Shown here piece by piece: positions 8,007 to 13,660 of a stretch of 15,103 nucleotides of DNA (positions are counted from its first letter, which is position 1; each line of letters starts with the position of its first letter). This stretch comes from an uncultured bacterium (GTDB lineage: Bacteria; Bacillota; Clostridia; Lachnospirales; Lachnospiraceae), in contig CAMUHA010000065.1 of assembly GCA_947088515.1 (NCBI GenBank), positions 1 through 15,103 of the forward strand, written 5' to 3'. The notes under the pieces are model-generated. The model worked only from the letters and a program-made list of their open reading frames with translations, ran no database searches and had not been told where the DNA came from. The translations under genes and the position numbers were made by a program.

Positions 8007-9071
8007 CTAAGATTTAAGAAATTCAAAAATCTTGCGGTAATACGCTTCAAGCGCCCATGCAGAACTGTTATAAATTTCGTGTCTGCTTCCGGCAATCCCA
8101 ATAAGCTGAGCGGAAGGGGTGTTTTTCACAAACAGATAAATGCCCTTTGCCCGCACCATCCGGTCATTGAAGGAGTAAAATACCAGAACCGGAGCTGTGA
8201 TTTTACGGCAGTTTTTCTTACGTGTGATGGACTGGCAGGCATTTAGGGACTGGTAAGCCCAACTATAGCTGGAACCACAGGTTTGATAAAGGGGAGTGGA
8301 TTTTTTCTTTTTGTGGTAATAAAGAAATCTTTCCAGGCAGGCGGAGCAGCTGTTTTCAAACCTATCCCGGCTGCCGTCATATGGATGCTGCCCAGGCGCA
8401 TAAACCCCACCCCGTCCCCGGCGTATCATAATACGTCCAAATGCTCTGGCAAAAGGAGAAGGAAGCGTACCTAAATTTATGCTGAGCATGGGAGCAGTCA
8501 GGATAGCTTTTTTAAATGTATTAGGATAAGCTTCCAAATAAAAGGCGCCAATGGCGCCGCCCATGGAGTGGGCAAACAAATAAAGGGGCAGGCCGCCGGA
8601 AGCAGGCTTTACCACCTTTTTGATAAAAATATGAAGGTCCCTTACATAGTCGCTAAAGCGGTTGACATGAATCATGTTAGGGTGGGAGGTTTCACGCAGG
8701 GACCGGCCATGTCCTCTGTGCTCTGCAAGATAAACCTGATAACCAGCCTTAGTAAAATAATAGATAACCTCTTTATACTTTTCAGCAGACTCGCTAAAGC
8801 CATGACTGATAACAACTGCGCGGTCGGCGCAGGCAGGGCGGTAAGCTTCATAATAAAGCCTGCCGCTCTTTTCCCTGTTTATATATCCGGTTTTAACGAT
8901 TGAGGATAAGAAGGGAACAGCTTTTCTGTCCATAAAATCCTGAAAGCTCTCATCTGGTATAATATCTATGGGGAGGGAAAAGGCGCTGTCTGTTTTTTTC
9001 TGTTTATTTAATATGTTTTTTGATTGCTTCAAAACTTTCTTTACTGATAACATGCTCAATTTTGCAGGCAT
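8007..9071 (-). CDS. Alpha/beta hydrolase, monoacylglycerol lipase / lysophospholipase-like
   Basis: This is a probable cytosolic serine esterase acting on lipid or other carboxylic esters. The 354-residue frame carries the full catalytic machinery: an oxyanion-loop motif VISHGFSES around residues 88-95, LAEHRGHGRS at 115-124, the nucleophile elbow AHSMGG with S169, the acid D303 in FYSFNDRMV, and H331 in SRHEIYN. A lid-like region of about residues 200-290 is unusually rich in basic, Cys and Tyr residues. This pattern fits the Hydrolase_4 group (monoglyceride lipase, PldB), but the substrate is uncertain. The start is doubtful. ATG 9071 and the in-frame ATG 9053 both lie inside the 3' end of the upstream metal-regulator gene and both have weak ribosome binding sites. 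The overlap is 68 nt from ATG 9071, so translation is probably coupled and the two genes form an operon. Confidence 0.87.
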   Translation of the reverse strand: MPAKLSMLSVKKVLKQSKNILNKQKKTDSAFSLPIDIIPDESFQDFMDRKAVPFLSSIVKTGYINREKSGRLYYEAYRPACADRAVVISHGFSESAEKYKEVIYYFTKAGYQVYLAEHRGHGRSLRETSHPNMIHVNRFSDYVRDLHIFIKKVVKPASGGLPLYLFAHSMGGAIGAFYLEAYPNTFKKAILTAPMLSINLGTLPSPFARAFGRIMIRRGRGGVYAPGQHPYDGSRDRFENSCSACLERFLYYHKKKKSTPLYQTCGSSYSWAYQSLNACQSITRKKNCRKITAPVLVFYSFNDRMVRAKGIYLFVKNTPSAQLIGIAGSRHEIYNSSAWALEAYYRKIFEFLKS

Positions 9072-9363
9072 CCTGCGCGGCAGTGTGCTCGTCCACTCCC
9101 AGCTTTGTCAGCCATAAGGTAAGGAGTTCGTGGCGTTCATAAATCATTTCTGCAATTTCACTGCCAGAAGGTGTAAGATAAATGAAGCCTTCCCTTGTAA
9201 CAGTGATATGGTTTTTTTCACGCAGATTCTTCATTGCAACACTGACACTTGATTTTTTAAAGTTCAGTTCTTCCGCAATATCCACCGAGCGCACAACGGG
9301 CTTGCGTTTACTTAAGACTAATATAGTTTCCAGATAGTTTTCCGCCGACTCGTTTACATGCAT
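9004..9363 (-). CDS. DtxR-family metal-dependent transcriptional regulator
   Basis: This 119-residue protein resembles DtxR/MntR but lacks any C-terminal SH3-like domain. A winged HTH spans about residues 8-65 (SAENYLETILVL, then DIAEELNFKKSSVSVAMKNLREKNHI, wing ITVTREGFIYLT). The dimerization helices follow (ERHELLTLWLTKLGV, QDACKIEHVIS). Aligned by eye with DtxR, the core metal site keeps C100, E103 and H104, equal to DtxR C102, E105 and H106. N9 stands where DtxR has Met10 and MntR has Asp8. The DtxR ancillary-site positions E83 and H98 appear as T82 and Q97. The DACKIEHVIS block favours iron over manganese sensing. It is transcribed divergently from feoA-feoA-feoB, whose natural regulator it would be. 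AGGGG lies shortly before the ATG. The hydrolase frame downstream overlaps its 3' end. Confidence 0.9.
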   Translation of the reverse strand: MHVNESAENYLETILVLSKRKPVVRSVDIAEELNFKKSSVSVAMKNLREKNHITVTREGFIYLTPSGSEIAEMIYERHELLTLWLTKLGVDEHTAAQDACKIEHVISKESFEAIKKHIK

Positions 9364-9395
9364 GTTACTTTCCCCTGATTTTCTTTTTGATGATT

Positions 9396-9418
9396 ATTCA
9401 TTGTACCACAAAATGAAT
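9396..9418 (-). promoter_or_regulatory. Promoter of the DtxR-family gene, with overlapping inverted repeat
   Basis: On the minus strand TGGTACAAT (plus positions 9408 to 9400) forms an extended -10 box (TGn-TACAAT), about 37 nt before the regulator's start codon. No good -35 is present. A perfect inverted repeat, ATTCATT at 9396-9402 and AATGAAT at 9412-9418 with a 9-nt spacer, covers this -10. This is a position where a repressor would block transcription, so autoregulation is possible. Confidence 0.5.
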
Positions 9419-9451
9419 GTAAAAAAAACTTAAAAATATATAAAGAAATTA

Positions 9452-9480
9452 TTGACAACTAATAAAAGATAGAATATACT
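9452..9480 (+). promoter_or_regulatory. Strong sigma-A promoter of the feo operon
   Basis: TTGACA at 9452-9457 and TATACT at 9475-9480 are separated by 17 bp, a near-consensus promoter pointing at the first feoA. AACTAA half-sites occur at 9457-9462, directly on the -35/spacer junction, and at 9481-9486, just after the -10. They resemble halves of DtxR-type operators. The spacer contains ACTAATAAAAGATAGA, which recurs with one difference upstream of feoB. Confidence 0.7.
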
Positions 9481-9568
9481 AACTAAAAATAGAAGCAAAG
9501 TACTTACGCTTATAAATTTACTTTATGCAGCGCTGCAGATAAGAGTGACATAGAAAGAAGGTGTGGAA

Positions 9569-9793
9569 GTGCCATTATCAATGGTAAGAGAAGGAGAGGC
9601 CGGAGTAATACACAGAGTTGGCGGGAAGGAAGAAACAAGAAGATTTCTTGAAAATCTTGGGTTTGTAACTGGCAGTGTTGTGACTGTTGTATCTTTTGTT
9701 AACGGCAGCTTAATTGTGAATGTAAAAGATGCGAGAGTTGCCATTGGCAGGGATATGGCAAATAAAATTTTAGTAAACCGGAGTATGTTTTAG
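9569..9793 (+). CDS. feoA: FeoA-domain protein, first copy
   Basis: This is a 74-residue SH3-like cytosolic FeoA protein, thought to assist or regulate FeoB during ferrous iron import. The typical pattern is present: MPLSMVREGEAGVI, then RRFLENLGFVTGSVVTVVSF and a closing VKDARVAIGRDMANKILV. Two GTG codons could start it, at 9563 and 9569. I choose 9569 because AGAAAGAAGG ends at 9561, giving 7 nt spacing, and because MPLSM is the usual beginning of this subgroup. It is the first gene after the operon promoter. The second, sequence-divergent feoA follows 48 nt later. Two FeoA proteins before one FeoB is a common clostridial arrangement. Confidence 0.92.
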   Translation: MPLSMVREGEAGVIHRVGGKEETRRFLENLGFVTGSVVTVVSFVNGSLIVNVKDARVAIGRDMANKILVNRSMF

Positions 9794-9841
9794 AATGTTT
9801 TGAAATAATTTTTTGACACGCTCTGGCAATGAGGAGGAATA

Positions 9842-10063
9842 ATGAAGACATTAAAAGAAATTCCATGTGGAAAAACCGTAAAGGTAACAAGGCTTACCGG
9901 AGAAGGACCGGTTAAACGACGGATTATGGATATGGGAATCACCAGGGGGGTGGATGTTTTTGTGAGAAAAACAGCGCCTTTGGGGGACCCGGTGGAAGTA
10001 ACGGTAAGAGGGTACGAATTGACCCTGCGAAAGGCAGATGCGGAAATGATTCTGGTTGAATAA
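9842..10063 (+). CDS. feoA: FeoA-domain protein, second copy
   Basis: This 73-residue FeoA protein is clearly different from the first copy. Its landmarks are MKTLKEIPCGKTVKVTRLTGEGPVKRRIMDMGI (first half), the RGVDVFVRKTAPLGDPVEVTVRGYELTLRK core and a terminal ADAEMILVE. The LGDPVEV-x-VRGYELTLR block is diagnostic of FeoA proteins that match the usual FeoA-FeoB pair. A strong GAGGAGG lies just before the ATG. FeoB begins 123 nt downstream, a larger gap than usual for these genes, and that gap contains an inverted repeat and an operator-like palindrome. Either FeoA may contact the FeoB G-domain; sequence does not tell which. Confidence 0.93.
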   Translation: MKTLKEIPCGKTVKVTRLTGEGPVKRRIMDMGITRGVDVFVRKTAPLGDPVEVTVRGYELTLRKADAEMILVE

Positions 10064-10077
10064 TTTTCAGAAGTAAG

Positions 10078-10113
10078 TCTGCATAAAATTATGGCAGGCA
10101 GCAACTATGCAGA
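10078..10113 (+). repeat. Inverted repeat between feoA and feoB
   Basis: TCTGCATA at 10078-10085 and TATGCAGA at 10106-10113 form a perfect 8-bp stem with a 20-nt loop. A T-rich stretch ends near 10140 but is separated from the stem by about 17 nt. It could be an RNA processing or stabilising hairpin, or a weak attenuator, that sets feoB expression relative to feoA. Confidence 0.4.
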
Positions 10114-10144
10114 ATTTTATAACAGGGGTTTAATTTTTTTAACA

Positions 10145-10164
10145 ATTAGTTAGACAAAACTAAT
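10145..10164 (+). promoter_or_regulatory. Operator-like palindrome before feoB
   Basis: ATTAGTT at 10145-10151 and AACTAAT at 10158-10164 form a perfect 7-bp inverted repeat with a 6-nt centre, ending 22 nt before the feoB start codon. The half-sites resemble those of DtxR/IdeR boxes (TTAG...CTAA). TTAACA at 10139-10144 could be a -35 element, but no good -10 follows. I infer a binding site for the neighbouring DtxR-family protein. Confidence 0.5.
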
Positions 10165-10186
10165 AAAAGGTAGAGGTGAATATTAT

Positions 10187-12370
10187 ATGTCAGTTAAAAT
10201 TGCACTTGCAGGTAATCCAAACTGTGGGAAAACAACTTTATTTAATGCTCTGACTGGTTCTAATCAGTTTGTTGGAAACTGGCCGGGAGTTACAGTGGAG
10301 AAGAAGGAAGGAAAGCTGAAAGGGCACAGGGATGTGACAGTTGTGGACCTTCCAGGTATTTATTCGCTCTCTCCCTACACGCTGGAAGAAGTGGTGGCAA
10401 GAAATTACCTGATTGGGGAAAGGCCTGATGCTGTTATTAATATTGTAGACGGTACAAACATTGAAAGAAATCTTTATCTGACCACACAGCTTTTGGAGCT
10501 TGGCATTCCAATGATTGTTGCCATAAATATGATAGATATGGTGGAAAAAAGTGGTGATAAAATCCATGTGTCAAGGCTAAGTGAAAAGCTCGGCTGTGAA
10601 GTGGTGGAAATTTCAGCTCTAAAGGGAACGGGAATAACCAAAGCGGCGGAGCGGGCAGCAGAGCTGGCAATTTGGAAAAAAGCAGTTTCTCAGGTACATA
10701 AGTTTGCCGTCAGAGTGGAAAATGCGCTGGAAGCGGTGGAGGACAAATTGGGCAGTGATATCCCGGAGGAACAAAAGCGTTTTTTTGCAGTTAAGCTTCT
10801 GGAAAAGGATGACAAAATTGGAGAACAGATGCGGCATGTGCCTGATGTGTCTGCTGAAATCGCCCTGATTGAAAAGGAAATGGAGGATGATACAGAAAGC
10901 ATTATTACAAATGAAAGGTATGTGTATATTTCTTCCATTATAAATGAATGTTATACAAAAGCAAATAAAGAAAAGTTGACGGTTTCAGATAAGATTGATA
11001 AGATTGTAACCAACAGATGGCTTGCGCTTCCTGTCTTTGCGGTGATTATGGTTATTGTATATGGAGTATCCGTAAGCACAGTGGGAAGCTGGGCAACAGA
11101 CTGGGTAAATGATGGTTTGTTTGGAGATGGATGGCGTCTTTTGGGGATGGAGATGCCAGGGATTCCGGCATTATTTGAAAGTGCTTTATCTGCTATAGGC
11201 TGTGAAGAATGGCTGCAGGGTCTTGTACTGGATGGAATTGTGGCAGGAGTGGGCGCCGTGCTGGGATTTGTGCCTCAGATGCTCACGCTGTTTATTTTTC
11301 TTGCTTTTCTGGAAGATTGCGGGTATATGGCCAGAGTGGCCTTTATTATGGACAGGATTTTCAGAAAATTTGGGCTTTCAGGGAAATCTTTTATTCCTAT
11401 GCTGATTGGAAGCGGCTGCGGTGTTCCCGGTATCATGGCTTCAAGAACCATTGAAAACGACCGTGACCGGAAAATGACGATTATGACTACCACATTTGTG
11501 CCTTGCGGAGCCAAACTGCCGATTATTGCCCTGATTGCAGGCACATTGTTTGAAGGGGCATGGTGGGTGGCTCCCAGCGCTTACTTTTTGGGAATTGCCG
11601 CGATTATCTGCTCTGGAATCATTTTAAAGAAAACAAAAATGTTCGCCCAAAATCCTGCCCCCTTTGTGATGGAACTTCCTGCCTACCATATGCCTACAGT
11701 GGGCAGTGTTTTAAGAAGTATGTGGGAGAGAGGATGGTCTTTTATTAAAAAAGCAGGCACCATTATTCTTCTGTCCACCATTATTTTATGGTTTCTTATG
11801 CGCTTTGGCTGGGCGGATGGCTCCTTTGGCATGTTAGAGGAGGAACAGCTGGAAAACAGCGTACTGGCGGCTCTGGGCGGTGTTTTGGCTCCTTTGTTTT
11901 CTCCTCTTGGGTGGGGGAATTGGAAAATGGCGGTTGCTGCCATTACCGGGCTGATTGCAAAGGAAAATGTGGTGAGCGCTTTTGGAATCCTTTTTGGCTT
12001 TGTGGAGGTGGCCGGAGACGGAGCGGAAATCTGGGGACAGCTCCAGGGAAGCGTCAGTGGGATTGCCGGATATTCCTTTTTGATTTTTAATCTTTTATGC
12101 GCCCCCTGCTTTGCGGCTATGGGAGCAATTAAGCGGGAGATGAATAATATAAAGTGGTTCTGGTTTGCCATTGGTTATCAGACTGCCCTTGCTTATGCGG
12201 TTTCCTTATGTGTTTACCAGCTTGGAATGTTCTTTGGCGCTGGCGCCTTGGGAATGGGAACAATAACTGCGGTTTTTCTGATAATTATCTTTCTTTATCT
12301 GCTGGTGCGGCCTTATGAAGAAAGCAGAACACTGAAAGCGGATTTAAAAAGAATGGTCCAAACAAAATAA
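10187..12370 (+). CDS. feoB: Ferrous iron transport protein B (FeoB)
   Basis: This 727-residue protein is the inner-membrane ferrous iron importer with an N-terminal GTPase. G-motifs are all present: G1 GNPNCGKTT at residues 9-17, the G2 region NWPGVTVEKKEG, G3 DLPG at 54-57, G4 NMID at 114-117 and G5 SALKG at 143-147. A helical GDI-like domain follows to about residue 270, then the membrane part. Gate 1 is GSGCGVPGIMASRTI, with conserved C411, followed by FVPCGAKLPI; the second gate region is LCAPCFAAMGAIKREM near the C-terminus. Length and domain order are normal and no defects are visible. It lies in the order feoA-feoA-feoB-small Cys protein. The 123-nt leader contains a DtxR-like palindrome, so iron repression is likely. 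Confidence 0.97.
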   Translation: MSVKIALAGNPNCGKTTLFNALTGSNQFVGNWPGVTVEKKEGKLKGHRDVTVVDLPGIYSLSPYTLEEVVARNYLIGERPDAVINIVDGTNIERNLYLTTQLLELGIPMIVAINMIDMVEKSGDKIHVSRLSEKLGCEVVEISALKGTGITKAAERAAELAIWKKAVSQVHKFAVRVENALEAVEDKLGSDIPEEQKRFFAVKLLEKDDKIGEQMRHVPDVSAEIALIEKEMEDDTESIITNERYVYISSIINECYTKANKEKLTVSDKIDKIVTNRWLALPVFAVIMVIVYGVSVSTVGSWATDWVNDGLFGDGWRLLGMEMPGIPALFESALSAIGCEEWLQGLVLDGIVAGVGAVLGFVPQMLTLFIFLAFLEDCGYMARVAFIMDRIFRKFGLSGKSFIPMLIGSGCGVPGIMASRTIENDRDRKMTIMTTTFVPCGAKLPIIALIAGTLFEGAWWVAPSAYFLGIAAIICSGIILKKTKMFAQNPAPFVMELPAYHMPTVGSVLRSMWERGWSFIKKAGTIILLSTIILWFLMRFGWADGSFGMLEEEQLENSVLAALGGVLAPLFSPLGWGNWKMAVAAITGLIAKENVVSAFGILFGFVEVAGDGAEIWGQLQGSVSGIAGYSFLIFNLLCAPCFAAMGAIKREMNNIKWFWFAIGYQTALAYAVSLCVYQLGMFFGAGALGMGTITAVFLIIIFLYLLVRPYEESRTLKADLKRMVQTK

Positions 12371-12392
12371 TAGTTTAGGAAGGAGACAGATT

Positions 12393-12536
12393 ATGGGAAC
12401 AATCGTTACAGCGGTGGTTTTATCCTGTATTGTGGGATTGATTATAAGGAAAATGGTGCAAGATAAAAAGAGCGGCAAATCCATGCAGTGCGGATGTGAC
12501 TGTGGATGTTGCAGTGGCTGCGGACATAAAGAGTAG
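12393..12536 (+). CDS. FeoB-associated Cys-rich membrane protein
   Basis: This 47-residue protein consists of one transmembrane segment (about residues 3-19), a short basic linker and a C-terminal tail with six cysteines in eleven residues (C33, C35, C37, C39, C40, C43), plus C12 in the membrane segment. The layout and its place directly behind feoB match the small FeoB-associated Cys-rich family found in many Firmicutes. A role in iron handling at the FeoB exit, comparable to FeoC-type helpers, has been suggested but is not established. AGGAAGGAG lies about 7 nt before the ATG, and the gap from the feoB stop is only 22 nt. A short hairpin with five Ts follows the stop codon. Confidence 0.9.
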   Translation: MGTIVTAVVLSCIVGLIIRKMVQDKKSGKSMQCGCDCGCCSGCGHKE

Positions 12537-12537
12537 C

Positions 12538-12556
12538 GCCTTGCAGCAGGCTTTTT
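12538..12556 (+). terminator. Possible short terminator after the feo operon
   Basis: GCCT at 12538-12541 pairs with AGGC at 12548-12551 over a 6-nt loop, followed directly by TTTTT. The stem is only 4 bp and would be weak alone, but it sits immediately after the last feo operon stop codon. Confidence 0.45.
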
Positions 12557-12559
12557 GAA

Positions 12560-12633
12560 GTAACCTATAACTGGAGAATGGGCAGGGTATTTGTAAGAAA
12601 TATTTTGTGACAAATATCCTGCCATTTGGTTAC
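12560..12633. other. Long nested stem-loop in the intergenic region
   Basis: AATGGGCAGGGTATTTGT at 12577-12594 pairs with ACAAATATCCTGCCATT at 12610-12626, allowing one bulge and one G-T pair. GTAACC at 12560-12565 pairs with GGTTAC at 12628-12633 as an outer stem. The resulting 74-nt structure has a 15-nt terminal loop. No T-run follows, so it is not a standard intrinsic terminator on the plus strand. It may protect the feo mRNA 3' end, bind a protein, or be the remnant of a small repeat. Confidence 0.5.
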
Positions 12634-12652
12634 ATTTATGGGAAAAATATTA

Positions 12653-12677
12653 TAAAAAACATGCCTGAGGCCGATAT
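12653..12677 (+). promoter_or_regulatory. Candidate sigma-28 (SigD/FliA-type) promoter
   Basis: TAAA at 12653-12656 and CCGATAT at 12671-12677, preceded by G as in GCCGATAT, are separated by 14 nt. This falls within the Bacillus SigD consensus (TAAA, 14-16 nt, CCGATAT). It would give an 80-nt leader before the DUF6033-like gene. A 7-bp box occurs by chance about once per 16 kb per strand, so the spacing and position carry most of the weight. Confidence 0.45.
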
Positions 12678-12717
12678 ATAAGGTAAACGACAGGTAAATT
12701 TGCCGTTTGCTCTATAT
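12674..12717 (+). repeat. Imperfect inverted repeat in the leader of the DUF6033-like gene
   Basis: GTAAACG around 12683-12689 pairs with CGTTTGC at 12704-12710 (one G-T pair). Outer ATATA and TATAT sequences extend the stem imperfectly. Between them GGTAAATTTGCC is itself nearly self-complementary. The element lies downstream of the candidate sigma-28 promoter and ends about 34 nt before the ribosome binding site, so it would be part of the mRNA leader. Confidence 0.35.
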
Positions 12718-12764
12718 TGTAAGACGAAATGGATTTCGGAGAATTTAATCAAGGAGGAAAAAGT

Positions 12765-13496
12765 ATGATATCACCAGAAATTATTGAAAGCAGCGCACAG
12801 GCAAATCAGGTAAACGAGACTTCAAGTACCCAGAAGAAACCGGGAAACTATGGGAAAACCATAGGACAGCCGAAGCTTAGCGACAAGGCGGCGGAATATT
12901 ATAAGGAATTAAAGAAAAAGTTTTCAAATATGGACTTTATCCTTGTGAGCAACGATATGAAGGAAATTGCTAAGTCCAGAGCGGGAAGCTATTCAAATCC
13001 TAACAAAATGGTAGTGCTGATTGATGAGGAAAAGCTGGAGAGAATGGCAACAGATGAAAAGTTCCGTAAGCAGTACGAAAGCATCATCAGCAGCGCAGGA
13101 ACAAAACTGCCGCAGATGAAGGCAAGCCTTGGCAGCAATGCTTCCAGCGTGAAGGCTTTTGGCATGCAGGTAAACGATGGCGGAACCGCATCATTCTTTG
13201 CAGTTGTGGATAAGTCCTTAGCTGCCCAGAAGAAACGTATTGAAAAGAATGCGGAGAAGAAGGCGGAGCAGAAAAAAACAGCGGTCAAAAAGGAAGCTAA
13301 GAAAGCAGCCGAAGAAAAGTGGGCAGAAAAACGGGAAGAAAAGACGGAGACTAAAGAGGACTTAGTCACAGTATCCGCTTCTTCCATAGAGGAACTTCTA
13401 AAAAAAATCAATGATATTGTTTACGATGCTCGGAGCAATTCGGTATGGACGGAAGAAGAAAAGGCGATAGGTCAGCATATTGATTTCCGGTGGTAA
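12765..13496 (+). CDS. DUF6033-like protein of unknown function
   Basis: This 243-residue protein has no signal peptide or membrane segment. Its layout is a disordered Ser/Thr/Gln/Asn-rich N-terminus (about 1-35), a compact domain of about residues 36-145 (KLSDKAAEYYKELKKKF, MDFILVSNDM, SNPNKMVVLIDEEKLERMA, VKAFGMQVNDGGTASFFAVVDK), a very basic/acidic coiled-coil-like stretch of Lys, Glu and Ala at about 150-205, and a C-terminal segment (TVSASSIEELLKKINDI). From memory this matches a family annotated DUF6033, which I know mainly from Lachnospiraceae; its function is unknown. An in-frame ATG at 12729 exists, but AAGGAGG at 12751-12757, 7 nt before ATG 12765, decides the start. A sigma-28-like promoter lies upstream, hinting at motility-linked expression. 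A hairpin follows, then a second unknown gene. Confidence 0.8.
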   Translation: MISPEIIESSAQANQVNETSSTQKKPGNYGKTIGQPKLSDKAAEYYKELKKKFSNMDFILVSNDMKEIAKSRAGSYSNPNKMVVLIDEEKLERMATDEKFRKQYESIISSAGTKLPQMKASLGSNASSVKAFGMQVNDGGTASFFAVVDKSLAAQKKRIEKNAEKKAEQKKTAVKKEAKKAAEEKWAEKREEKTETKEDLVTVSASSIEELLKKINDIVYDARSNSVWTEEEKAIGQHIDFRW

Positions 13497-13568
13497 TCTA
13501 AGCCGAATGGTAATATTTTCTGGTATTTTTGTCTTTCACAAGAGGCGCCGGGATATAGTTATATGATT

Positions 13569-13610
13569 AAAAGTGCAGAATCCCTGATAACTAAAAGGGT
13601 CTGCACTTTT
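13569..13610 (+). terminator. Hairpin terminator between the two unknown genes
   Basis: AAAAGTGCAGA at 13569-13579 pairs perfectly with TCTGCACTTTT at 13600-13610, and inner CCC can pair with GGG. The stem ends in TTTT on the plus strand and is nearly symmetric on the minus strand. It may end the DUF6033-like transcript fully or partly, so the next gene may need its own promoter or read-through. Confidence 0.65.
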
Positions 13611-13660
13611 CAACCATATGACTTAATCAAAAAATCATTTTGCAGAAGGGAGAAACATTT

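Noticed and set aside
9526..9537. TGCAGCGCTGCA perfect palindrome in the feoA leader
   Set aside because: It is a short palindrome with no loop and no resemblance to the AACTAA-type half-sites; I see no basis for a functional call.
11683..12171. Antisense open frame of 162 codons within feoB
   Set aside because: It is a shadow of the feoB membrane domain, with no ribosome binding site and no domain.
12989..13411. Antisense Ser/Phe/Ala-rich frame opposite the DUF6033-like gene
   Set aside because: Its composition is the direct mirror of the Lys/Glu/Ala-rich coding strand; no independent signal is present.
13545..13557. GCCGGGATAT as a second sigma-28-type -10 before the small charged protein
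   Set aside because: It has two extra bases relative to GCCGATAT and no TAAA at suitable distance.
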